Origin: Histoplasma ohiense
Taxonomy: Eukaryota; Ascomycota; Eurotiomycetes; Onygenales; Ajellomycetaceae
DNA: 64,000 nt
Direction: 5' to 3'
Assembly (NCBI GenBank): GCA_017607445.1
Contig: JAEVHH010000003.1
Coordinates: forward strand, 2,790,001-2,854,000
A program made the position numbers and the translations under genes. A model generated the notes under the pieces. The model did no database searches. It was not told the origin of the DNA and saw only the letters and a list, made by a program, of their open reading frames with translations. Positions within the stretch are counted from its first letter, which is position 1; each line of letters opens with the position of its first letter. Shown here piece by piece: positions 23,041 to 34,379 of this stretch.

Positions 23041-26000
23041 TCATTCAACTCACAATAACAGTCATAAATATGAAAAGTCAATACAAAAATACCTTAAATT
23101 TCACTGTCACAGTGAAACTCACTATATCTAAGAGTCTGTAAAAAATACTTGTGCTAGTAGACTCTGAATCAGAAGTGAACTGTGTCAATGAATTTTGAAC
23201 AAAGAATCACAATCTAGAAGCTGCTCACTGCAAAATCAAAATAATCAAATTGATTGATGAATGCATAATGCATTTCTTTGAAGAGTATAACATTGCAACT
23301 ACTGTCACTGATCACAAGAGTAATGCACAGCAGACATCTCATTTCTTTCATACAATGAAGATGAAGAACTACAATCTTGTATTAGAATTTTCTTGATTAA
23401 GATAAACAAATTTTCTTATAAATTGATCAGATGAACAATTCTTCTTTAGAAGCTCTGAAGATGAACAACAGTCTCAAATTATTTCTGAACAAGATATTCT
23501 AGCTGAAGTTCTCACAGAAGCTAGAGTAGAAATACTTGTAGTATTATCTACAGAATATTCAAAAGACTCAAAGCATGCTTTATATGTATTCTCAGCTGTG
23601 TATTCAGACTTGTCAATCAGTCTACTCAATTATGTCATGTCATACACACATATCTTCTCAGAAGAAGCTGCTATAAGCATGAAAAGATCAGAAGAGATGA
23701 AACACTGTATAGATTTCAAGTCTGATATACAATCTTCATTTATACTGATATACAATCTCTCTGAAACTGAGTTAGCTGCTCTAAGAGAATATTTAAAAAA
23801 TGTATTAGATAAAGAATGAATACAATCATTCAGTAGTCTGACTGATGCACTGATTCTCTTTATCTTCAAAAAAGATGATGAACTCTGTCTTTGTGTAGAC
23901 TATTGAGGATTAAATTCAATCATCATCAAGAATCAATATCCTCTATCTCTAATAAGTGAATTACTTGATAGACTTTCAAAAGCTAAGATATTCACTAAGC
24001 TGGATCTTCAAGATGTCTATCACTGCATACTTATAGCAGCAAAAGACTGTTGAAAGACAGTCTTTAGAATGAGATATGAACATTTTGAATATGTAGTTAT
24101 ATCATTTGAACTAGTTAATGCTTCAGCAACATTTCAAGCATACATTAACAATGTCTTGTCTGATTTATTGAATATATATTGTGTTGTCTATTTGGATGAC
24201 ATTCTCATATTCTCCAATTCAAAGCAGAAACATAAAGTGTATGTTACTAAGATGCTAGAATGTCTCAAGCATGTGAATCTATTTGCAAAACTCTCTAAGT
24301 GCAAATTTGAAGTGAACAAAGTCTCATTTCTGAGATTTGTTATAGATACAAATGATGTTGAGATGAAGTCAGACAGAGTCTTCACTATTGTGAAATGATC
24401 TACATCTAAATCAATTAAAGAGATTCAATTCTTCTTGAGTTTTGCTAATTTCTATTGATGATTTATTAAATCTTTCTCCACTATTGCAGCCCCATTATTT
24501 GAACTTATAAAAGAAAGCAAGAAGAGGGAAAGAAAAGTCACTTTTATGTGAATAGAAGATGCTCAAAGCACTTTCAATGAGCTTAAATCATGCTTTATAC
24601 ATGCTTCTCTATTAGCTCATTTTGACTCAGCTCAGTGTATTCAGATTGAATCTGATGTATTCACTTTTGCAGTTGCTGCTATTCTGTCACAGTTGCAGAA
24701 TGATGAACACTGGCATTCAGTTGCCTTCTGATCAAAAAAGTTGATTGATGTGGAAACATGTTATGATACTCATGATAAAGAACTCTTGACTATTGTAGCA
24801 GCATTTAAGAATTGAAGACACTATCTGAAGAAAAGTCAGTATTTAATTCAAATCTGATCTGATCATGCCAATCTGCAGTACTTTATGACAACTAAGAAAC
24901 TGAACAGACATCAGATCAGATGAATGAAAGCTTTATCTGCTTATGATTTTATATTACTGCATCACTCTGAATCAAAGAATTCAGCTGATGAGCTCAGTCA
25001 TCACACAGACTACAGTGAGATCTATAATGATCAAACTATATTATCTACTCTGTAATAGAAGCTGAAACATGGAGTTAGACTAGACTGAGAAGCTGATACT
25101 TCTTTTCAAAATAATATTTCTTCTGATATAGTCTGTGCACAGATCTCTAATGAGCAAAATGCTTCTTTTAATAAGTGAAAAGTGCTTCATACATCAATAT
25201 CTTCTATCTCTCACATAAACTCTTTCTCTCTGTTGTGTGTTGAGCAATATATGCCCTGGATTGCAGTCAATAAGGCTATTCTTGAAGACTCAGTATATAC
25301 AGAAATATCTGAATTCTTCATCTTATTTCTGAGTAAAGCACAGAAGATTGATTCTTTTGCTGCTGAGCAAAGAGAGAAGATAAAAGAGAAGAATATAACT
25401 GTCACTGAAAATATGCTATGAACAATTTCTGAGAATGATATATTGCATGCTGATGATTGTGTGTATGTCTCTCAACAAAAGACACTCATTGATGAAATTA
25501 TCAGTGCAAACTATGATGATCTGCAGAGGAATCACTTTGATATAAAAAAGTTTATAGACAGCATTCAGAACAAATACTATTGACATGAGCTAGTCAGAGA
25601 TGTCAAAGATTATATATTCACTTATAATACTTATCAAAGAGTAAAGTCAAAACAGCATAGACAATATGAAGAATTGAGTACAATCCTCTTATCATCAAAT
25701 CCTTTCAAATTCATTACTATGAATTTTATTACAGGCTTGCCAGCCTCTACATTCCTTCATCAAATCTATGATGTGATTTTAGTGATTGTGAATATATATA
25801 TCAAGTTTATGATCTATATTCCTTGCATCAAAAACATTACTGCTGATGAACTAGCAGAAATCATTTATACCAAGTTCTATACAATTTACAGAGTATCTAA
25901 AAACCATATATCTGATCAAGATTCACTGTTTACAAGCCATTATTGATTCATCTTTTGTTATATGCTAGATGCACACCAGAAACTTTCAACAGCCTTTCAC

Positions 26001-26770
26001 TCTCAAACAGATGATCAAACAGAATAACAAAATCAAACCTTGAAACATTATCTCTGATACTTTATCAACTATCATCAAGATGACTGAGTATGCTGGCTAT
26101 CACTGATGCAGTTTGTTTACAATATCTCTCAACATGTCTCTACTGAAATGACATCTGCAGAAGCCTTAATGAGATATTGATCTGATTTGAAAATTAATAT
26201 CAGCAAACCACCACAACCAGTCACCATACATGCTGCTAGCTGCACAAAACATATTGAGGAAACACATCATAAGCTTATCAAGAATCTACAAAAGATGCAA
26301 CAAGCACAGAAAATCTATTACAATATAAAACATAAGCTTCAACAATTTAAAATAGATGACTATATCATACTCAATACAAAAAATCTTCAATTGCTGTGTC
26401 TGATTCACAAACTCAATCATAAATATGTTGAATTCTTCAAAATTCTGAATATCATTGGAAAACAAGCATACAAACTAGAACTGTCATCTTCATATAGAAG
26501 CATTCATTCTGTATTCCATGTATCTTTATTGAAGTCATACAACCACAGAAATGGAGCTCTACCAGAACCAGGACTGGAACTTGTTGACAGTGAAGAAGAA
26601 TATCAAATTGAAGAAATTCTTGAAAAACAACAATGAAAAAACAAATCTTCAGAATATCTTGTGAGATGGACAGGTTGAGATTCTAGTAATGATATATAGA
26701 AACTGAAAGAAAACATATTGAACACTCAGACATTTGAAATCTTCCTCAAACAAGAAAATAAACAACAAAT
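23041..26770 (+). pseudogene. G2p pol: protease, RT, RNase H, integrase, chromodomain-like tail, broken
   Basis: Protease near 23145-23180 (LVDSESEVN). RT follows: QYPLSLISELLDRL at about 23940, KLDLQDVYH, and an intact YLDD box at 24188-24199. RNase H is near 24640-25000 (IESDVFTFAVAAILSQ). The integrase core has MNFITGLP (about 25720) and ISDQDSLFTS (about 25910). The C-terminus (26187-26636) has VFHVSLLKSYN, then a chromodomain-like YLVRWTG with LKENI at 26660-26720. About thirty breaks, mostly TGA, make it inactive. This is the best-preserved pol of the G2 family in the window. Confidence 0.88.
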
Positions 26771-27199
26771 ACAAAATCAACATACTCTCAAACATCAAAA
26801 GCATGAACTTCAAGTCAAAAGACATCAGAAGCACAAATCTTAAATCAAAAAATACTAGAAGCACAAATCTCACTCAAACTTCAATCAAATGCATTTTTTT
26901 TAGAAGGATTTTATCAGAGAAAAGAGAAAAAGGAAAAAATTCAATTTGAGTATAATAAATACAAAAAATAAAAAATACAGACAAGGAAAAGATAAAGAAA
27001 ATGAGTTCTAAGAAAAGTCTAAAGATTCTCAGTTCACTCATTCTTATCTCAACACTCTTCATCTCTCACTTCTATTTCTCTCTTCATCATCTCTCTCATC
27101 TTCTCTCTGCCATCCTCTTCTTATACTGCCTCTGATACTTGTGAAGCACTGAGTCTCATTTCAGATGCAAAAATACTGACAAATGTCTCTCTCACAAAA

Positions 27200-28110
27200 C
27201 ATTTGCTTTCTTCTCTCTATTCTTCTTCATCAACCTCTTCATTCACTGACACATCTGCTGAAGAAAGGCCTCTTCTCTCAGAATCTTCTTCCACACCTTC
27301 ACATCATGGAGCTTATATTCTTTATATTCCACTGCCTTCACAATCTTCTTCATTGACTCTTCAGCCAACTTCTTCAACCTCTTCTCAGTCAACCCCTCCT
27401 CAGTCAACTTCTCTTCAGCCAACTCCTTCATCACAGAGTCTTCAGAGCTCATCACTTTCAAAATCCTCATATTCTTCTCCATACCCTTCTCTTCCTCTAA
27501 CACCTCTGCTCTGAAAGAATCAGACACAATCACAGTCTTCAAAATCTGCATCTCTGCAGACTCAGCTGCTGTTCAGTGCTGGAATTATAGAGCATTCATC
27601 TCTGCTCTGTCTTGAGCAGACAGCATCACCAGGTGAGATGCATTCAATCATTTAACTAAATAATGAAAATGACTTTTGTGGCTGGTCATGTCCTCCTCAG
27701 CTGCCACCCTCATGAAGATAAACACTTGCCCACACATGATGTGCCTCAGAAGAGGTGTATCATGCATCTAGCATCATTATCAGTATATCAACATTGCTAA
27801 GAACAAGAATTAAAGAAAATTACTCATGAATTTGCAGAATTTCTCTGCAGAGACACAAGTCTCACAACATTTCTGAATATTTGATCTCAGTGCACATCAA
27901 AAATTGATGTTTCCAAGTCTAGAGATACAACATTCACACAGAATCTGACTGCTGTGTGTCATGTGATTAGAGCTAGAGCAATATAACAAGTGAACAGCAA
28001 ATGACACTATACAGAAATGAGCTAGTGACGCATGTGACCACACTAATAACACCACTGACAAGAAACACCAGCAATAATACATGATAAGTGTCAGTGAGAA
28101 AACAACTTAC
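27200..28110 (-). pseudogene. Antisense coding region of G2p: Cys motif plus coiled coil
   Basis: Lies between the G2p pol and 3' LTR, on the opposite strand. The downstream part (27243-27551) is a 102-residue open frame rich in Glu/Lys with heptad-like spacing (KELAEEKLTEEGLTEKRLKK), a likely coiled coil. Upstream on the minus strand, a frame broken only by TGA/TAA continues to about 27730 and, past an intron-like gap, to KCCETCVSAEKFCKFM (about 27830-27880). A further intron-like stretch (gtaagttg...cttgtcag) is near 28055-28110. The plus-strand ORF 27203-27514 over the same bases is a Ser/Pro shadow. Compared with the G3 and G4 antisense genes, the Cys cluster is shorter. Exon limits are uncertain. 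Confidence 0.45.
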
Positions 28111-28505
28111 TTAAAATCAGAATATCTGAGAAAGCCCATTTTGAAAAAAGAGGGGAGAGAGAGAGAGAGAGAACTGATAAAAATTTAAAAAAAAATTTTT
28201 ATTAGAGACAAAAAATCACAGCAGAAAGACAAGAAGTTTTGATGATGATCAAATTAAAAGAAAAGAAAAATTTTCAAGAAGAAAGAAATTCTTTTTGCTT
28301 CTCTGCATACAACCTCTAGCAACCAAAGAATTCATCAATTCCATCTCATTAGAAAATCGATAACAACATGTATACAAGCTATCTAGAGGATATGATTGAT
28401 ACACTGCTATCAACAAGCAGAGCTTACAATATGGAAATGCAATTATCTACCAGCAAGCAATCTATACAATCACTGAGGGCAGCTCTTATAAAAAAGAGGG
28501 GCAAT

Positions 28506-28772
28506 TGTAATGCACTCACTCATTTATTATTTCCTTATTATCTTCACTTATTCTTACCTCTTTCCATTATACTCTCACTACTGCTATTTCTATATGTATA
28601 TATATATTGATGTATGTATTTCGCACATGTTCTTTCTCTTTCTTTTCTTCCTTAGCAATTAGCTACACTATGTTATGCTACTATACTACACTTTACAATA
28701 TATTACTATTATCTCCGCTACGCTATAAACTATCTTCTACTGTTACTCTTCACACTGTCACTACACCTCACA
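28506..28772 (+). repeat. G2p 3' LTR, 267 bp
   Basis: Nearly identical to the 5' LTR (a few C/T and G/A differences, e.g. ctcgctaccgc against ctcactactgc), so G2p is a relatively recent layer. It is preceded by the purine tract aaaaaagaggggcaat. Confidence 0.93.
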
Positions 28773-28777
28773 TGAAT

Positions 28778-31660
28778 ATTCACTACTGTGAATTCAACAA
28801 CAACTAGATACAGTAGAAAATGTTCAATACTTGATAAAGATTGATCTACTTGCAGAATACTGGCAGATTCATGTAGATGAACTATCAGTGCTCAAAACAG
28901 TGTTTAACACACAATGAGAAAAGTTTGAATTTCTTGCAATGTCTATAAGGCTTACAAATGCCTCTGTAATCTTTCAGATGATAATGAATACAATTTTTGC
29001 AAAACAGAACAACTGATTGTGTCTTGTATATCTTGATAATATTTTAATCTTTTCAAACACATACAAAGAGCATCTACAACATGTGGATCAAATGCTCACA
29101 ACTCTGGCAAAACACAAGCTCTATGTCAAACCATTGAAATGTGTGTTTGATATGAAGGAGTTGAAGTTTGTGGGACATCTCATGAAAGAGAACTGCATAC
29201 ATTCAATCTCTGAAAAACTAGAAGTTATTGTGAAATGGTCAAGATCTAGAAATGTACACCACATACATCAATTTTTAGAACTGATATTCTATTACAGAAG
29301 ATTTGTAAAGAATTTTGTATGAATTGCTGCTCTATTGTCAGATCATCTTAAGAAGACAGATGCTGAGCTTTGCAAGAAGAAATTTTATTTGATCATCTGA
29401 AACATCTTCTGTGAAGAGATTTTTCTTGAGCTTAGAGAATGTATAACAACATCTTCAGTGCTTGTTCAACTGAATTGTACAAAGCCTTTCACAATTGAAA
29501 CTGATGCATCAGAATGAGCCATTGAGTGCTCTCTCTTGCAAGTGAGAGAGGATGATAAATTACACTCAGTAGTGTATGATGACTGAAAGCTGTCAGATGC
29601 AGAGCTTAACTATTCTGTGTATGAGAAGAAACTTCTAGCAATCAAATACACACTAGATCTGTGGAATTGATATATCAACAATGAGCATACAACAACAGTG
29701 ATCACTGATCATGAAAGCCTCATTTATTTACAAACAACAATCAAACTCTTCAAGTGACTAGCACAATGAATATCAGAGTTTCAGATGTATGATCTTCAAA
29801 TCAAATACAGAAAAAAAGCAGATACTATCATGTCAGATGTCATAAGTTGTAGATCTGACTTTATGAGAGAAGATTCAGCAAACATGACACAGAGAGAATT
29901 CACACTAATAGCATTGAGAGATTGTGATGAGACAGAGTGATTGAAAGCTATGATCATCTGCTTGAAGAATGGAAGTGTATCAGCTGATAAACATCTGATG
30001 AAGATAATAGAAGAGATGCTTTCAAAATTCCAGCTTGTGAAGTTAGAGAAGAATGTTGTGCTTTACTGTGATTTTGATTATACAGAGACACTGTATCTTG
30101 AGCCCCAGTTTTGATGAAATCTGGTAAGTTGTATGCACAAGAAGTTCAGTCACTTAGAGAGCTCAGAACTTATGAATATTCTGAAAGATTGAGCATACTG
30201 ATCAAGCATGAAAGAAGATATTCAGACATACACACAGAAGTGCCTGAACTGTCAAGTCTCAAAGAACACAAAACAAGGATTGAAGTGTGAGAGAGTACAA
30301 CATCAGATAGAAGATATGATTAAACTGTTTGAATATTGAGAGATAGATCTCATAGAAGTATTGCCACAAACATCAAATGAGAATCACTGAATAATAACAG
30401 CAATTGATTACATCACAGAGTGACCAATCACATGAGTGGTGTCAGAGGCAATGAAGAAGATCATTGCTAAATTTCTACACAATGATATCTACATCAATTA
30501 TGATATGCTCTGTGAGATATTGACAGATAATGGTGCAAACCTTGTAGAAAAAGTCATGAGACACTTTGTCAAACAGTTGCAGATGAAGCATTGCCTGATG
30601 ACACTCTATCACTTTCATATAAATGAAAAAGTCAAACACTTAAACAGAATACTAGACAGTATGCTAACAAAATATCTAGTGAAGAAGCTTATGAAATTAT
30701 GGAATGAATATCTGAGACAGACATTATTCATAATATAAGTTCATTAGCATACAGTCTCAAAGCATTTGCTGTTCTACCTGCTCTATAAGATGCATCTGTG
30801 TATCCCAGAGGATACACAGAAGCAGATAGAGAAGAAGATAGTGATTACAGATGTGAAATTAAGAATAAAAGAAGTTAGTCACATCTGAGCAAAAGCAAAC
30901 AAATTACTACTCAATTGTGTCATACAATTGAAAAGAATATGAGACTCACTAGTGAAAGAAACAAGCCTCACTGTGAGCACTTGAGTTCTCATACAAAATG
31001 AAGAATCTGAGAAGTTCCAACCAAGATGATTTGAGCTGTACAAAATCCTCAAATCACACTCTCTTGAAATGTACACTTTGAAAGAATCAGAGGAACAGAT
31101 TCTACACAATCTTATAAATGACTCTCATCTTGTAGAGGCAAAGACGGAGAATTTCAATGAGCTGTGATCATCTGCAGCACTATCATCAGTGTTGAAGAAA
31201 AGAGAGCTTACAATAGAAAAGCTCAGAGAAGTTAGAGAAATCATCAACACTTATGAATCAGATAATATCACTTACTCAGATCTCTCAACAATAATCAAAA
31301 AAGAATGGAAGAAAATGGAAAAGATGAGCATACAGCACACTCTGATAAATGACAAGACTGTTGTCAACTGTACAATATTGCAATGTAGACAGTGGATGCA
31401 ATACAGTCAGAGGTGAACTTGAGACAGCTGATCAGTATGTGAATTGAATTGTAAGAAACAAAAAGATTCAGAAAAGGATTCAACTGTCTACATCAGCTCA
31501 ATCACAGAGATCTCAGAGAATGAACTGTCAGAAACATCAGTGGACACATTGAATCAAGCTATTTCAGCACCTGAGAACACTCAGAGATTGAGTGAGATTA
31601 GTTTCAACAGATCATTCACTGTAGTTGTCTGAGCTTGCAAAGGAGGACAGTATAATACAC
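28778..31660 (+). pseudogene. G3p pol, rest: RT, RNase H, integrase and acidic tail, broken
   Basis: Resumes G3p pol after G2p. RT palm and thumb: FQMIMNTIFA, then CLVYLDNILIFSN (YLDN box near 29026-29040), KFVGHL. RNase H is near 29490-29850. Integrase has a zinc-binding part (CLNCQ near 30245), EIDLIEVLPQT (about 30340) and ILTDNGANLV (about 30515). The C-terminal tail ends with a Ser/Glu/Thr-rich segment at 31444-31632 (SSITEISENELSE, ending SFTVVV). Frame breaks are mostly TGA. The RT box is Y-L-D-N rather than the usual Y-L-D-D. The antisense gene ends about 300 bp downstream. Confidence 0.86.
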
Positions 31661-31935
31661 AGAGACAGAAGACTCTCATTGAAAAACATGAGATCTGCTG
31701 CATCTAGTTGTCAAGTGTAGAACTGATAAAAGATTGTGTAAGATTAACAACTAGAAAAGAAAGAAAAAAGAGAAAATCAGAAAAAATATCTATTTGCATA
31801 CAGCTCTAATGACTGCCACAAGAGCTTTGTCTGATTTCTAAAAATACATAGACAAAACAAAAAGAAAGACACACATCAATGAAAACACCCAAATCAGCAA
31901 CTCTCAGAAACTATTCATACACAACAATAGAGAAA

Positions 31936-32405
31936 CTAAAATTCAGTCTGCATCAAGAACTTCAGAATCTCAAGACACATATGCAGAAGTGCAGTACACA
32001 TCTTCATCTCACACAGAGTCTGACACACCAATTCAACATCTTCAATGAAGAGATTTGCAGAAAGCCCAACAAAACAATGAGCATGCATACACAGAGAAAA
32101 ACTGATCAGAAGAGAAGAGAATAAGAAGAGAGCAGACAAAGCAGTTGAGCAGACATCTGAATTTCTACAGAGATGAATGACAGACACTCACTCAATGAGA
32201 GTCAAAGAAAGAGAAGAAGTGGAATTGAGAGCAGAGAAGAATGAATGAGTGATGAAAGAACTCAAAAGAGAAGCAGAGATAGATGTATACAGAGTGATGT
32301 CAGAAGTAACTGTAGAAGTATTAACAGCCATCACAATGAAAAGAAAGAAATATATACTTATCAAAGAAACAGAGACTCTTTTTGAAACTTCAAAGACAAT
32401 TGCAA
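31936..32405 (-). pseudogene. Antisense cargo gene of G3, 3' part (copy in G3p)
   Basis: Minus-strand counterpart of the last exons of the gene at 10700-12495. The final exon reads ...EDVELVCQTL, ALLHMCLEILKFLMQ to a stop at 31936. The upstream intron (cttctacag acceptor at about 32310) is in the same place as in G3m, but its donor has lost GT. G4 inserted at 32411 in the middle exon, which resumes at 39560. Confidence 0.62.
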
Positions 32406-32410
32406 CAGAG

Positions 32411-32681
32411 TGTAAGAGATGGTTGTAGGTATAATTATGAGAGTAGTGTGAAGTACACATATAGAATGTTAAGAAGGTAGCAATCTCTATTATTCAAAGC
32501 TAATCACTGATCTCCTAATATCTATGAATATCAGTGAGCATTATATAGGCGACCACCACACACTACAGCTGTCTATGATGCTGTGCACTATGTCCCTCCT
32601 CATTAATTCTGGCATGTTCTGTGTTCTTCTATCACCACATAGCTATTTTCTAATATAGATATCTTCATTGTGTCTATTACA
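32411..32681 (-). repeat. G4 3' LTR, 271 bp
   Basis: tgtaagagatggttg to gtgtctattaca on the plus strand, with the same length as the other LTR. Confidence 0.93.
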
Positions 32682-33224
32682 ATTATCTTTCTTCTTCAAA
32701 GGCCTGGTTTTCAGAGCTTCTTGCTGTAATGTGCAAAGTTTGTAATATGTGCTGCATGGTTGATATTGTATGAAGTTCACAGGATTGGGCTGGATTAATT
32801 GTCAGAGTTAATTCCAAAGTGTTGCTGTTTTGAGAGAATGTTTTTCCATCTTCAATATCATTGCAGTTCAATCATGATTTAGACACAACTTCTGAACCTC
32901 TTTTCTTTGACTTTTACACCAAAAAATCATACTCTAACAAAATCATCACCACCATCACCACCAACAATTTTTTATTTAAAAAGAATACATCAATTTATCA
33001 AACAAAGTACACTGTATCCTCTCATGCAATTTTTATTGTGAAATTTGAAGTTTTGATTGCATGATTGCATTTTCCATTTTGGATTGAGTTTTGTGTTGTT
33101 GCAATCTCTTTGATCAACATTGCAATATTGATTTCAATCTTCAACATCTGTTTTTCTTTCTTGTTGCTTTTGCTTCTCCTCCTCCTTTGAACAAGGTCTT
33201 GATACTGATTAAAATTATGATAGA
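32682..33224 (+). other. G4 3' UTR and probable promoter region of the cargo gene
   Basis: No gene on either strand that I can support. On the minus strand it ends in the polypurine tract next to the 3' LTR. On the plus strand it would be the 5' flank of the spliced gene starting at 33225; it has AT-rich tracts and a pyrimidine-rich run (tgcttctcctcctcctttg) about 40 bp before the ATG. A short ORF (32861-33064) has no support. Confidence 0.4.
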
Positions 33225-34374
33225 ATGTCAGAACCAGCTGTTTCTGTTGCTGGTTCAGAGTCTATGAAGAGTGATATGCTGTCTGTCATCAAGAGCATTT
33301 GCTTGAGTTGTCTGGAGAGATTGCAGAACCCCTCAGTATATTCTTGCTTTGTGAATGATGAACAGACACACTGTCACATCTGTCATATATTAAATAGAAG
33401 TTGTGCTGCTGTAAGTTTTCTTAAACTGAGGTTGTTATGGATACTAACAGATTTTAGATGCCTGAGTACTTTCACAAAACTGATCAATCTTTGATCAATG
33501 AATTTCACAAGATGTTGCTCTCTTATGAAGTTTCAGATGAGAGATTTGCTATATATCAAACTGTCATTGCAAGGTTTGTACTTGACATGCAGATCTACAA
33601 GAATACAGATAGAGTTCTAGAATTCTATATGAACTCTGATGATCTGTTGTCACAGCAGAGTGTGGCATTTGATCATAGCAGTGTTTCAGAAAGCATGTTT
33701 TCACATTCTGCTATTACATCAATATCATTCTCACTGAGCCAAGATCTTGGTATGTTATTTGAGTTGACTGATAATGTAGATGAAGATGAGGAAGCAGATG
33801 ATTTCATTGAAATATTAGAAAGAAACACAGCAGTATATTGCTGTCATTGTATTCAACATTTGACAACATCCCCCCACCATCATTGTGAGTCTGCTGAGGG
33901 TTGATGCAAAAAATGCAAGCACTGCTCAGTGACAAAGCACATCTATATTTCAGTAAGTTATTATTCAAAACAGATGTTTTTACAGTATATAATATTAACT
34001 TTCTATTAGATGTCAGTGGATGTTATTGAATTGACTCAGACAGTTATCAACACTGCTGAGAATCTAATTGTCACTGATGTGAATGCTTCAAATGTTAATG
34101 TTTTGCAGAGTGCTGTGACTGCAGTGGTTAAATTCTTTGCTGTGAAAATTCAGAAGATTCAACAAGACAGTTCTTCTGAGACTTCAACTGAAACAGTGAT
34201 TGATGAGATTTCAGTGATTACATCACTGATCACAGCTTTCAAGTCATCATTGAAACATCATGCTTCATCAGTTGAGAAAATCTGAGATAATAAGCAGGTT
34301 TGTCTTGATGACAATTTCTTGAATGACACTGATCAAGCTGAGGCAGATCTGTTTTTTAATCTCTGAGTGGAATA
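33225..34374 (+). pseudogene. Antisense three-exon cargo gene of G4 with two Cys-rich domains
   Basis: The best antisense gene in the window. Exon 1 (33225-33410) starts ATG (MSEPAVSVAG) and holds CLSCLERL...C...CHICHILNRSC. Intron 1 (33411-33457, 47 bp) has GTAAGT, a consensus tactaac branch point and ttttag. Exon 2 (33458-33952) continues in phase (MPEYFHKTDQ) and holds an acidic stretch (DNVDEDEEADDF) and a second cluster CCHCIQHL...C...CKKCKHC. Intron 2 (33953-34009, 57 bp) has GTAAGT, tattaac and attag. Exon 3 starts MSVDVIELTQ. Only two in-frame TGAs (33902, 34283) break it; past the last the frame runs to about 34374. The product would be about 330 residues. Each Cys cluster has the form C-x2-C-x10..13-C-x7..8-C-x2-C-x2..5-C and may bind zinc. 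Its stop nearly meets the pol stop from the other strand. Function unknown. Confidence 0.72.
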
Positions 34375-34379
34375 AATAT

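Larger units (their letters stand above)
22020..28772 (+). mobile_element. Gypsy element G2p (complete, 6753 bp)
   Basis: A plus-strand Ty3/gypsy element with two 267-bp LTRs and a perfect 5-bp duplication tgaat (22015-22019, 28773-28777), inserted in the RT gene of G3p. Order: LTR, gag, protease, RT, RNase H, integrase with chromodomain-like tail, antisense coding region, purine tract (aaaaaagaggggcaat), LTR. It is the only uninterrupted G2 copy. G2m is its older relative. Confidence 0.93.
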
